Notes: generated from the letters alone by a model not told the origin. A stretch of 12,855 nucleotides of DNA from a bacterium (GCA_017645255.1 JAGCPI010000027.1:1-12855), one strand, 5' to 3'. Positions 1 to 8,704 are shown, numbered from the stretch's first letter. Made by a program: numbers and translations.

Positions 1-37
1 AATTGAAAATCAAGCAATCAAATTTTTGATGAAATAA
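1..37 (+). CDS. 3' end of an upstream gene (partial, frame uncertain)
   Basis: Only the last codons of an upstream + strand gene can be inside the window. Two frames end plausibly: one reads IENQAIKFLMK and stops with TAA at 35-37, the other reads NWKSSNQIFDEIKK (TGA as Trp) and stops with TAG at 43-45. A hairpin terminator follows directly, which is the reason for believing a + strand gene ends here. I prefer the first frame because its stop lies just outside the terminator stem. No function can be assigned. Confidence 0.35.
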   Translation, partial: IENQAIKFLMK

Positions 38-40
38 AAA

Positions 41-68
41 AATAGGAGTAAAAATTCTCCTATTTCTT
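41..68 (+). terminator. Hairpin terminator of the upstream gene
   Basis: AATAGGAG (41-48) pairs perfectly with CTCCTATT (57-64) around an 8-base loop, preceded by an A-run and followed by a short T-rich stretch. The T-tract after the stem is weak on the + strand, while the A-run before it would serve as a T-run for the minus strand, so it may act in both directions. Confidence 0.6.
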
Positions 69-69
69 G

Positions 70-75
70 TATAAT
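70..75 (+). promoter_or_regulatory. Candidate -10 box of a short transcript
   Basis: A perfect TATAAT preceded by TTG lies between two hairpin terminators, 44 bases upstream of the second hairpin. The same TGTATAAT string forms the -10 region of the MATE gene in this window (10634-10641). No convincing -35 box is visible, which is common in mycoplasmas. Transcription would start near 81-83. Confidence 0.4.
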
Positions 76-80
76 TTTCT

Positions 81-145
81 CGAAATACAAGTGTTGCACT
101 TGAACTTGCAATTCGGGATAGAAGCACTAAGTTGCTTCTATTTTT
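81..145 (+). ncRNA. Candidate small structured RNA (about 65 nt)
   Basis: Between a TATAAT box (70-75) and a perfect terminator hairpin (119-145) lies a stretch with no credible reading frame but clear pairing potential. CAAGTG (88-93) pairs with CACTTG (97-102) across a 3-base loop, and CGAA (81-84) can close around it with TTCG (112-115). An alternative, mutually exclusive pairing is TTGCA (94-98) with TGCAA (107-111). It does not match tRNA, 4.5S RNA or tmRNA by eye, and no + strand gene follows, so it is not obviously a leader or riboswitch. It could equally be a second terminator for the upstream gene with a chance TATAAT in AT-rich DNA. Confidence 0.3.
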
Positions 146-149
146 ATTT
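119..149 (+). terminator. Perfect rho-independent terminator
   Basis: TAGAAGCA (119-126) pairs exactly with TGCTTCTA (133-140) around a 6-base loop, followed by TTTTTATTT on the + strand. It ends the candidate small RNA or serves as a back-up terminator for the gene entering from the left, and it faces the minus-strand surface-protein genes convergently. Confidence 0.75.
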
Positions 150-192
150 CATTTAATGTTAATAAAAATTAAGAAATATTTTTAAACCTAGT

Positions 193-228
193 GACATAAA
201 AAAATGCAAGGCTTTACCTCGCATTTTT
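193..228 (-). terminator. Terminator of the surface-protein pair
   Basis: Bases 200-211 pair with 217-228 in a 12-bp stem around a 5-base loop. The one imperfect pair (208/220) is a G-U wobble in the minus-strand RNA but an A-C mismatch in the + strand RNA, and a run of seven Ts follows on the minus strand. Both points indicate that it serves the minus-strand genes, beginning 4 bases after the lipoprotein stop codon at 233-235. Confidence 0.8.
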
Positions 229-232
229 ATGA

Positions 233-937
233 TTAATTATTATTTAAATTGATGGGAACGTTAGTTAAAGTAATATCAACATCTGGGTATTGGTTTCTTA
301 GTAATTGCAATTGGGTTAATACTAAGGTATAAGTTCATCCAGTTCCATTATTAGTAAACAAGGATTGATTTAAGCTTAAATAAGCATCATTATAGAATGA
401 TGGTAATCCTTCATTACTATTACCATTAAAGTATTTGTCTTTGCTTGATTCAGCTACATAATTAACATCATATTGCCCTAATTCATTCACAGCAACTTTC
501 GCACTTGGAAGCAAGTTAATTAATTGAATGTATGCTTGATTAACCCCAATACTGTATGGATCACTTGCATCTAAATAAAGCATGTAATCATTATTTTTTA
601 AATATGGTAATCAACTATTGGCATCTTGACCACTAGGATAATCTTTTTTAATTGCAACCTGTGCAAGCAAATTAGCAATTCCTTGGTTATTTAAGTTGTA
701 ATCATCAGTTTGCTTATTAAAACTAAAAACTTGGTCAAAGTTTGCGTTAATGGTTGTTACTTGGTTATTAGTAGCACTAAAATCCTTTTTGTATGAAGTA
801 ACTGTCGTTCCACATAAACAAGCTACTAATAACACAATAAAAAGCGGAATAAAAATTCATAAGTAAAAAAAGACCTTCTTTTTCGTGCTTAATTGGTGAT
901 ACCAACTGACAAATTTATTTCATCATTTAGTTTGCAT
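233..937 (-). CDS. Predicted surface lipoprotein, 234 aa
   Basis: Reading TGA as Trp gives a 234-residue protein starting at ATG 937. The N-terminus has a lysine patch (KKK, residues 19-21), a hydrophobic stretch (about 22-38) and a canonical lipobox LVAC with the modified cysteine at residue 40, so the mature protein should be lipid-anchored on the outer face of the membrane. The mature part is rich in Asn, Gln, Ser and Tyr, as is usual for mycoplasma surface lipoproteins, and matches no family I recognise. Near the C-terminus YPDVDITL resembles the YPDIEISGF motif of the neighbouring large protein. The gene starts 2 bases after that neighbour stops (TAA 940-942), so the two are probably co-transcribed and translationally coupled. 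A GTG start at 835 is possible but would cut off the signal peptide. Role unknown; adhesion or host interaction is only a guess. Confidence 0.8.
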
Positions 938-939
938 GA

Positions 940-3477
940 TTAATTATTACTCTTACTTGTTAAGTAAATGTAATTATAAAACCAACTAATATTATTATTT
1001 TGGGCTGTAATTGGATTAATAATTAATTCATTATTTAACGAAACAGTACTGTATTTTAATCCGTTGGTATCATTAAAGTAATTGCTTGGATTACTTGCGT
1101 AAGCATAGTAATCAATTTCATTACTTTTCACATAACTTTGGATGTTATTTCAATTAATCGTTGGAGTTAAATCACTAGTTGCTAAAGTACTTAAATTACT
1201 ATTGGTAAAACCTGTGATGTAAATTGATGGATAATTGCGGGCACTGATAGTTTGTTTTAAGTAATATCCCGGAATTTGATTTTCATTGCTTGCATCATTA
1301 TTTTGCCCATTATAACTAACTAACGAGTTCTTCGCAAATTCAATGGCGATACAATTTTGCACTGTAGTGTTATACGTATACAAATTATTGGTAGGAGTAT
1401 AGTAATTATTTGTTTGTCCTAGTGCATAAATACTACTATCTTTAAGATTGCTTGCTGTCCATGCTTCATTACCAAGAATATCTCCCGCATTTAAATAACT
1501 AATTAAGTTACTAGTGCTTAATGAATAATTATTAACCGTATCTTTACTTGGTAATTGATAATAGTCATTAAAGGATGCTAAACCCGAAAATTGAATAGCA
1601 ATTGTTTGCACATTGTTGGTTTGCCCTTGGGCATACACATTTAAGTCATTAATGATGAGTTCTCCGGGGTTGGAAGAAGTAGTACTAGAACTTGATGAAG
1701 ATGAACTAGACGATGATGAAGAGGAAGAAGAACTACTAGAAGAACTAGTGCTACTTCCTTGTAATAAACTCGTTAAATTAGTGCTAGCATAACTTAAATC
1801 TCAATTTCAAGTATTCTTATAAGTAAAATATAAGTTTGATAAATTAAAACCACTGTCTTTTAATAACCAATACAAATTGATGGATTGGTTATCAATTTTT
1901 ATCCCATCAATTCCTGTGGATAAAGTGGCAAATTGCCATGGATAAACTTTTGCTAATGCTTTAGCAATCGTACTGTTATTGAGGTTAGCTAAATTTAAAT
2001 CAATGGTAATGTTATTGGTAGTACTATTTTGTAAATAACTGTTAAAGCCACTAATTTCAATGTCAGGGTATTCAATGTTATTAAAACTATAAGTTTTTGC
2101 TCCATCTCCAAGATCAAGGGTAAACGTGCTAGCCATGGTATAACCTTGTAAACCGATGTAACCATCTCCATCCCCAAAGTAAGTTACATCATTATAGAAA
2201 TTATCATTGTAGTTAATTTTTTCATATCCATCACTTGCACTTGGCAATCCCGCATAATAGGTATATTTATTTGCTCCACTTGGAATCGTATAGGAAGTAA
2301 TTTTTAAATTATTAGTATTGCCATTATTGTACGCATTTAGATAATTAGTGATATTGCTATTATTATTATTTGCTAAATAACTATTTCAGAATTGGATATT
2401 TTTTACATAATTAAAAGTAGTAATACCATAAACAGTTTTGCCATCTTTGGTGGTATTATATTGGACTTGGGGTTCAAATGCCGGATTATCTGGACATTGA
2501 TAAGAGTTAGCAAGTAAGTTAGCTAAATTAAATTCTTGCATACTTTTAACAATTGTACTTTGGTTAGTGGTAATTCCGTCCGCATTTGGAATGCTACTTG
2601 CTACATCATAACCAACTAATGGATATTGCAATGGATAAATATTTGATAAATTGTTTGATAATTTGCTTGCTCCAAAATCAGTAAGCATGGTTTCGATATC
2701 AAGATCATTATTGCTTGTAAATCCAGTAATTTCCACTGATTGCAAACTAGCATTGTTATACATTAAGTTTGATAAAACAATGTCACCTTCTTGGTATTGA
2801 ATGGAAGCGTTTTGCAAAATGGAAGCTCATTGGGTTTCATTATATCCATAAATCTTGGTGCTACTTTCACCAAGTAATTGGATGATATCAAGAATGGTAT
2901 ATTGGTAACTGTATAATGAAGAAGGATTAATATTTGGATTATCACCTTGGGAATTGTCTTTGTAAATTGCTTCACTATAAGCAATTGAGTAATAATCACT
3001 TGAAGTATTTTGAGTTAAAAATGAAACAATGGTAATATCAGGTAAAGTTTTACCATTGGATGCAACAATCCCACTAATTTTAATTTCGCCGTCATTGTAT
3101 GTTGGAGTAACATCAGATAATAGAAAACGTCACTTCGCTTCGTTAAAATTAAATAATTCGTAATTATTACTATTAATGGTATTACCGTTGATTTTACTGC
3201 CACTTGGAATTGATGATAATAAGGCAGGTAAATCAACGTTTTTTGCAAACATGTTAATGTAATTAGAATTAGTTGGTAGCACAATGCTAACTGCACTAGC
3301 AGAAGCATAGTGATCAGGATTGGTTTGGTTGGTTGAGTTATTGTTATTATTTTCACGATCTTTAAGCCCATAAACTACGCACGGAGGAATGACGATAATT
3401 CCCACGACGCATAATGCCATAAACGCTGTCATTAATTTATGGACTTTGAATCACGCACTTACTTTTTTAAAAGACAT
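940..3477 (-). CDS. Large membrane-anchored surface protein, 845 aa, with internal repeats and a polyserine run
   Basis: With TGA as Trp one frame runs from ATG 3477 to TAA 940-942. The N-terminus has basic residues, then a hydrophobic segment (about residues 15-38) and an Asn-rich tract, so the rest should lie outside the cell. A cysteine follows the hydrophobic core in VIPPC, but two prolines at -1 and -2 make a poor lipobox, so an uncleaved signal anchor is as likely as lipidation. The ectodomain is rich in Asn, Ser, Thr and Tyr. It contains a diverged repeat with a period of about 230 residues (EITGF...IYPLQY...NQSTI...FNLANL at 249-321; EISGF...VYPWQF...NQSIN...FNLSNL at 474-549). Further EI-ISG or YITGF strands occur on either side. 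Twenty-one consecutive serines (578-598) separate the repeats from the C-terminal part. Family not recognised; a modular beta-rich surface antigen is my inference. Confidence 0.8.
1684..1746 (-). repeat. Run of 21 serine codons (polyserine linker)
   Basis: Twenty-one successive serine codons, flanked by further Ser and Thr (SST before, TTSS after), encode residues 578-598 of the large surface protein. The codons are mixed (AGT, TCT, TCA, TCC, TCG), so the run is kept at protein level and is not a simple DNA slippage tract. On the + strand it appears as a purine-rich GAA/GAT-like stretch. It most likely forms a flexible linker between ectodomain modules. Confidence 0.9.
1828..2061 (-). repeat. 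Diverged protein repeat, copy 2
   Basis: This encodes residues 473-550 of the 845-aa surface protein, with IEISGF, LAKVYPWQF, NQSIN and FNLSNLY matching copy 1 in order. The gap between the EI-GF and YP-Q motifs is 37 residues here and 31 in copy 1. The preceding YPD is also echoed in the downstream lipoprotein (YPDVDI). Confidence 0.55.
2512..2736 (-). repeat. Diverged protein repeat, copy 1
   Basis: This encodes residues 248-322 of the 845-aa surface protein. The motifs appear in the order VEITGF, LSNIYPLQY, NQSTI, FNLANL, and the same order recurs in copy 2 with similar but not identical spacing. DNA similarity is low, so it is an old protein-level repeat and not a recent duplication. Confidence 0.55.
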
Positions 3478-3486
3478 TGGTATTAA

Positions 3487-3492
3487 AATATA
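3487..3492 (-). promoter_or_regulatory. -10 box of the surface-protein genes
   Basis: TATATT on the minus strand ends 9 bases before the ATG at 3477. Transcription would start within a few bases of the ATG, so the mRNA probably has almost no leader. No Shine-Dalgarno sequence is visible. It shares a 47-base gap with the divergent argS promoter. Confidence 0.45.
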
Positions 3493-3502
3493 ATTAATTT
3501 GA

Positions 3503-3508
3503 TATACA
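3503..3508 (+). promoter_or_regulatory. -10 box of the argS operon
   Basis: TATACA lies 16 bases before the argS ATG at 3525; a TATAAA at 3514-3519 is an alternative but lies too close to the start. Neither a Shine-Dalgarno sequence nor a CIRCE operator (TTAGCACTC-N9-GAGTGCTAA) is present in the gap, so there is no sign that HrcA controls this operon. Confidence 0.35.
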
Positions 3509-3524
3509 TTTTATATAAATATTT

Positions 3525-5174
3525 ATGGATGAAATTATAAAAAAACATTTGGATGAATTTATTAAAAATGCATCCTATCCAACGTTAAATTACACTATTA
3601 ATTTAAACAAAAATCATGACTTTGGGGACTTTAGTACCAATTTGTGTTTTGTATACGCAAAACAATTAAAAAAAGACCCCAAAGAAATTGCAAAGGAATT
3701 GATTACTTTTTTAATTAAACACCACCCTGAAACGTATAAAAACATTGAATTTGCTGCTCCTGGTTTTGTTAATTTTTATTTAAAGAATGCCATTGATTAT
3801 GATCTTATCAAAAAGATTATTTTGCAAGATGGTTTATATCCAACTTATGACCATAACGGCCAAAAAATTAACATTGAATTTGTTTCAGCTAACCCAACGG
3901 GTAAATTACATTTAGCACATGCTTATGCTGCTATTTTTGGTCAAGCATTAGTTAATTGCTTTATCCAACTTGGTTATTACGTGCAAAAAGAATTTTACAT
4001 TAATGATGCAGGACACCAAATTGATTTACTTGCTTTATCAGTTTTAATTAGGTATTTAAATTTATTTGGCAAGAACCTTGAACTTCCTATAGATGCTTAT
4101 CACGGTGAAGAAATCATTGACTGTGCCAATGCTTTAAAAGCAAAAGATGGGGCTGAATTTGTAAATGCAGCATATACTGATGATGGAATAAGTGATCAAC
4201 AAATTAACGAAAAGATTAAGTTGTTTGCCAAAGACTTCATGCTTAAGCAAATTCAATTAGACTTGCAAAAAATTGATGTCAATTTTGATTTATGAACGAG
4301 TGAAAAGCAATTGTACGAAGCAAAAGAAGTTGATAAAGTGATTGCTGATTTAAAGAAATTAGGTCAAACTTATGAAAAAGATGGTGCATTATGACTTAAA
4401 TCAACTGCTTATGGAGATGATAAAGACCGCGTTTTACAACGCTCGAATGGTCTTTATACCTATTTAGTACCTGATATTGCACTGCATGTGAATAAGATTT
4501 TACGGGGCTTTGATTATTACTACAATATTTGAGGAATGGATCATGATGGATATATTCCCCGCTTAAAGATTGCTCTAAAAATGCTTGGATTTAAGCAAAC
4601 ATTTGAAGTGATTTGCTTACAAGTCATGAAATTAGAAAAAGATGGCCAAGAATTTAAATTATCAAAACGGGCTGGTACTAGTTTAACTTTAGATGATTTA
4701 GTAAGTGCCATTGGTAAAGATGAATTGAAATGAATTTGCACTTCCTTTAAAACTAACACCCATAAAACAATTGATGTTAATAAGATTACTAAGCATGATA
4801 ATGATAACCCATTGTTTTATGTTGAATATGCCTGTGCCCGCTTATTTAGCATCTTTAAAAAGCATTCATTTGTATTAAACAAAGATTTTAAGTATGCTGA
4901 TTTAAACGAGCCAAGTGTCATTGCGATTGCACAATATTTAAGCAAGTATGATGAAGTATTGCACCACATGGCAAAATACCAACAAACTCAAGGTTTAAAT
5001 ACTTACTTATATGAACTTGCTACTAAAGTTCATGAATTTTATAATAGTTTAAACTTAACCAAGATACAAGATGATAGCATTCGCTTAAGCATTTTGCATA
5101 TTTTGTATGCGACCCGCATTATTTTACGCAATGGTTTAGCAATGCTGGGAATTAAAGCATATGAAGAAATGTAA
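3525..5174 (+). CDS. argS: Arginyl-tRNA synthetase
   Basis: ArgS is the cytoplasmic class I synthetase that charges tRNA-Arg with arginine using ATP. The 549-residue product, near the usual 550-580, starts at the ATG of [12 protein letters not shown] and contains four TGA-encoded tryptophans. The N-terminal additional domain characteristic of ArgS covers roughly residues 1-110 (including FGDFSTNL and PGFVNFYL). [14 protein letters not shown] follows, with the HIGH signature as HLAH at 129-132. The KMSKS loop is present in the form KLSKRAG (378-382 for KLSKR), followed by the helical anticodon-binding domain. The last 14 bases overlap the start of hrcA, so the two genes are probably translated in a coupled way. 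Confidence 0.96.
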
Positions 5175-6246
5175 TAACCAACCTGAAAATGCTCAAGAAA
5201 AAAATCATCAATTGATCAAGGCCGAGGAACTAAGTGAACGAGAAAATTTATTCTTAAAGTTAATCGTTGAAGAATATATTAATACTGCTATTCCCATTGG
5301 CAGTAACTTCTTATTAGAGCATAATAAACAACTTGATTGTTCTTCTGCTACCATTCGCAACGTAATGGCTTCGTTAGAACGCAAAGGTTATTTATTAAAA
5401 AATCATACTTCCTCTGGTCGCATTCCTTCTGCAAAAGGTTTTAAGTATTACGAACAAAATTTAATTGAATATAACTTACCAACAACCATTAAAGAAAAAT
5501 TACTTAATATTTTCAAGCAACGTAATGAAAACATTAATTTAGTTATTGAACGGTCCGTGCAATTAATTTCTGAAATCGTGCAATTACCTGCCATTATTAC
5601 CACTGTTCATTCCAATGCGATTGTCAAGAAGTTAGAGTTAATTCAATTAAACGAAAAGAAAGCAATTTTTATTTTAGTTTTTAGTGATGGGAACATTATT
5701 AAAAACGAAATTGAATTAGTAACCAATAATTTAATCAATGACGTTAGCATTTGCATTAACATTTTGAATGACCGCATCATTGATTTAACCATCAATGAAA
5801 TTGCACAACAAATTAATAGCATTTCGAACATCATTAAATCAAAGGTAAAGAACTATGAGTTTATCATGCAAGAAGTAATTACGAAGATTTTTGATGAACG
5901 CTTAAAACAAGTCCAAACTAACGTGGTAGCTACTAAAAATGCTTTAAAGCAAAAAGAATTTCAAAACGTGGATGAACTTAAACAAGTATTAAACTTGCTC
6001 GAAAACTCAAGTATTTGGGATCAATTAGCTGCCATTAGTGAATCAAAGGGAACTCGCATTACATTTGGGCATGATTTATCAAACACTGAATATAAGGATT
6101 TAGTGATTGCATCAACGAATTTAAAAGTACCTGATGGAGCAAAAATGCAAATTAGTGTGGTTGGACCCATGCGCATGAAATACAACATGGCAATTGCATT
6201 GTTAAATTTTATTAAGCAAATGATTGAAAAAGATGATGACAAGTAA
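5161..6246 (+). CDS. hrcA: Heat-inducible transcription repressor HrcA
   Basis: HrcA is a DNA-binding dimer that represses chaperone genes (dnaK, groE, clpB classes) through the CIRCE operator in many bacteria, including mycoplasmas. The 361-residue product is close to the family length of about 340. It has an N-terminal winged helix-turn-helix with the typical SSATIRNVMASLERKGYL followed by SSGRIPSAKGFKYY (about residues 60-100), a central dimerisation region, and the C-terminal GAF-like domain ending in VVGPMRMKYNMAI. The ATG lies inside the end of argS; a short hydrophilic extension (about 25 residues) precedes the conserved start of the family, so a somewhat later start cannot be excluded. 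There are no Trp codons. Its stop overlaps the next gene by 11 bases. No CIRCE sequence occurs in this window, so its targets lie elsewhere. Confidence 0.95.
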   Translation: MKKCNNQPENAQEKNHQLIKAEELSERENLFLKLIVEEYINTAIPIGSNFLLEHNKQLDCSSATIRNVMASLERKGYLLKNHTSSGRIPSAKGFKYYEQNLIEYNLPTTIKEKLLNIFKQRNENINLVIERSVQLISEIVQLPAIITTVHSNAIVKKLELIQLNEKKAIFILVFSDGNIIKNEIELVTNNLINDVSICINILNDRIIDLTINEIAQQINSISNIIKSKVKNYEFIMQEVITKIFDERLKQVQTNVVATKNALKQKEFQNVDELKQVLNLLENSSIWDQLAAISESKGTRITFGHDLSNTEYKDLVIASTNLKVPDGAKMQISVVGPMRMKYNMAIALLNFIKQMIEKDDDK

Positions 6247-6877
6247 TACTTGTTGACCAGCTAATTTAACGTTAAAAATTAAAGATAAATTAGCTAAACA
6301 ACCATATAAATTTATTGGGCAAGATGAACAAGCGTTTAACTTCATCTTGTTCATTATTTATGCCTGTTATAAAGAAATTAGTGTGCGTCAATTCACGATT
6401 AATGGTTTTATCCAATTTATTGATTTAAATTTCACGAAGTTTAATGAATTGTGCAACATCTTCTTTGTCAATGATAAAGTTGATATCATCAATTGATTAA
6501 TTGACAATGATCAATACCAACACTTAATGGAATTATTAAGTTCATTTAAGGCAATTTTAGATTTAAAACAAGTTACTTATTATTTAATTACCAAAATCCC
6601 ATTCATTAACCAATTGTTCTTATTATGGCAACATTATGATCAAAGCATTACAAAAAGTACTTATCATCACTTCATTTTGTATTACTTAGTGGACTTTGGT
6701 TTTTTTGGGATTAAAGAATTACAATTTATTAAGAATGAACCAGAATTGTGTTTAGCATTACGTTTAAAATTGCAAGCCCAATATAATCACGCCATGCAAT
6801 TTTTGTTTAAAGATAATTTTAATGATTTATACGTTGCATTAAATAACCTTGTTCCTTTTAATTATGTTCCTAATTAA
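6236..6877 (+). CDS. Unrecognised 213-aa cytoplasmic protein
   Basis: The frame starts at ATG 6236 inside the end of hrcA (11-base overlap) and contains Trp codons written as TGA, one of them within the first seven residues (MTSNTCW). The protein is rich in Phe, Leu, Ile, Asn and Tyr, with alternating hydrophobic and polar residues that look helical; I see no signal peptide, lipobox or clear membrane segment. No catalytic motif stands out and I do not recognise the family. The position, tightly coupled between hrcA and the DXS pair, suggests co-expression with them. If the organism did not read TGA as Trp, only a piece beginning at 6527 would remain, but the overlap with hrcA and the continuous frame support the longer form. 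Confidence 0.75.
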
Positions 6878-6887
6878 AAACAATAAT

Positions 6888-6896
6888 GAAGAAAGG
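6888..6896 (+). promoter_or_regulatory. Shine-Dalgarno sequence deciding the first DXS start
   Basis: GAAGAAAGG lies 10 bases before ATG 6907, whereas an in-frame ATG at 6886 has no such sequence before it and would itself overlap this site. This favours 6907 as the start. Confidence 0.6.
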
Positions 6897-6906
6897 TTGC
6901 AAACTC

Positions 6907-8691
6907 ATGCAAATAAATAATAGTTATAGTTTACTAAGAACGTTAAATTTACCCAACGATTTAAAGCACCTTACTTTAGATCAGTTAAAGCAAGTTGCTT
7001 TAGAATTAAGGGGAGAAATGATCGATTTAAGTAAAATTCACAATGTTCATTTTTCAAGTAATTTAGGGGTCATCGAATTAACGATTGCGTTAATTAGGTG
7101 CTTTAATCCCCTTACTGACCAGATTGTGTTTGATATTGGCCACCAAGCATACATCTACAAGATGTTAACTGGGCGTTTAGACCAAATGCACACTATTAAG
7201 GAATACCAAGGAATTGGTGGCTTTCAAAACCCTAGTGAATCCCCATATGATAAGTGAAGTGCTGGGCATGCAAGTACTAGCTTAAGTGCAATTACGGGAA
7301 TGTATTTAGGAATGAGCAGTGCTGAAAAAGCAAATAAATACGTCGTAGGAATTATTGGGGACGGTAGCATTATTAGTGCGATGTCATTAGAAGCACTTGA
7401 AAGTAATGTTGCACTTAAAGCACCCGTTATTATTGTTATTAATGATAATGATATGTCAATTAGTCCAGCTGAAGGAGGAATGCACCAATTATTAGTTAAT
7501 TTAGCAACTCATAATAATGTGCAAAAGAATTTCTTTACCGATTTAGGATATAAATACATTGGGGTAGTTGATGGTCATGATATTAGTGCGTTAATTACTG
7601 CTTTTAATCAAGCAAAGCAAATTCAGCATGATCAACATCAATCAGTAATTGTCCACGTCAAAACCATTAAAGGAAATGGCTTTGTCAAAGATACTGATGG
7701 TAGTTATCATACGTATAGTTATGGTGTTGATAGCAACCAAAGCATTCCTTTTTCGACTGGGTATTATTTAGCAACCCAATTAACCAAAAGATTTGCTAGC
7801 AAAAAGGACTTTATGATTGTTAGTCCAAGCATGACTTATCGGATTGGTTTAAACGAAATTAAAAAGCAATTGCCAGCTTATTTTGTTGATTTAGGAATTC
7901 AAGAAGAAAATGCAATCACGATTGCAGCTGGAATTGCTTCAATGCACCAATTCCGTCCGATTGTTGCTACGTATTCTACTTTCTTATTACGAACGTATGA
8001 TCAATTATGACATGATGCTTCACGCTTGAATTTAGGGATGACGTTGTTATTAGATGGATGTAACATCAGTGCTGGTAATGGTACAAGTCATAATGGTATT
8101 TTTGATGTCAGCATGTTAAAAAGCATTCCTAACACCATTATTACTACGGGAATGACAAATGAACAAAATTGAAAATTATTGCAAATGTCATTAGATTTAA
8201 ATCCCAATCAGATTTTTAGCATTCGTTTTGCCCAAAAGCAAGACAATGCTAATAGTGATACAATTAATGAAATTAATCAATTCCCGGTTGAATTTGGGAA
8301 CTGGCAAATCTTGCAAGATAAAAAGGACAATGAAGTTTGTTTTATTAGCTATGGTCCTTCATTCTTACATCTTTATGAAAAAATTAAGACAATTGCTAAT
8401 TTATCAATTGTGAATGCTTTGTTTATTAATAATTATAAAAAACAATACCTTGATTGACTGATAGCTAAACATTTTCACACCATTATTGTTTACGAACGAA
8501 TTGATGATGAAAACACCTTGGGTAGTGACCTTGAATCTTATTTCTTTGAACAAGGAATTAAAGATGTCAAAATTGTTAAAATGAACTACCATGGTTTTTT
8601 GTTCCAAGGAACTAATCAAGAAGTGGATGAATTAGTGCACATGGATGATAAGCATGTGCTAATGAATATTAAAGAATTTACTAATCAATAA
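6907..8691 (+). CDS. dxs: 1-deoxy-D-xylulose-5-phosphate synthase-like enzyme, first paralogue
   Basis: DXS joins pyruvate and glyceraldehyde 3-phosphate with thiamine diphosphate (ThDP) to make DXP, the entry to MEP isoprenoid synthesis and a precursor of thiamine and pyridoxal. The 594-residue product (about 620 in E. coli) has the DXS order of ThDP-binding, pyrimidine-binding and C-terminal domains. ThDP signature GDG is at 151-153, with NDND at 179-182. Equivalents of E. coli His49, His299, Glu370 and His431 are H48, H268, E333 and H395. Y356 and R362 (YSTFLLR) also match. The DRAG arginine proposed to hold the substrate phosphate is Gly (G384), the nearby Asp is Asn (N391), and the RYPRG segment is degenerate (IRFAQ). 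About 30 residues between the NDN motif and the VDGHD block are missing. Family membership is firm; the exact substrate is not. Confidence 0.85.
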
Positions 8692-8704
8692 TAATTAATA
8701 AAAA

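Noticed and set aside
81..118. Possible tRNA or tRNA fragment.
   Set aside because: There is no T-loop GTTCRA, no acceptor stem and the segment is too short.
119..140. AGCACTAA-like string suggestive of a CIRCE operator for HrcA.
   Set aside because: The inverted repeat is TAGAAGCA/TGCTTCTA with a T-tract after it, which is a terminator and not TTAGCACTC-N9-GAGTGCTAA.
835..837. GTG at 835 as the lipoprotein start.
   Set aside because: It would remove the lysine patch and most of the hydrophobic segment before the lipobox; ATG 937 gives a complete signal peptide.
933..945. Frameshift between the two surface-protein genes, which would make them one split gene.
   Set aside because: The downstream gene has its own ATG, signal peptide and lipobox, so it is a separate protein.
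3015..3371. Minus-strand 118-codon frame (and another at 2763-2999) inside the large surface-protein gene.
   Set aside because: These are out-of-frame shadows with an Ile/Leu/Thr-rich composition created by the true coding frame.
233..3477. Surface-protein region looks like a cluster of short broken genes (pseudogenes).
   Set aside because: All breaks are TGA codons; with TGA as Trp two intact genes result, each with a membrane-targeting N-terminus.
6886..6906. ATG 6886 as the start of the first DXS copy.
   Set aside because: It has no Shine-Dalgarno sequence and lies in the one that serves ATG 6907; starting at 6907 also puts the catalytic His at residue 48, near E. coli His49.
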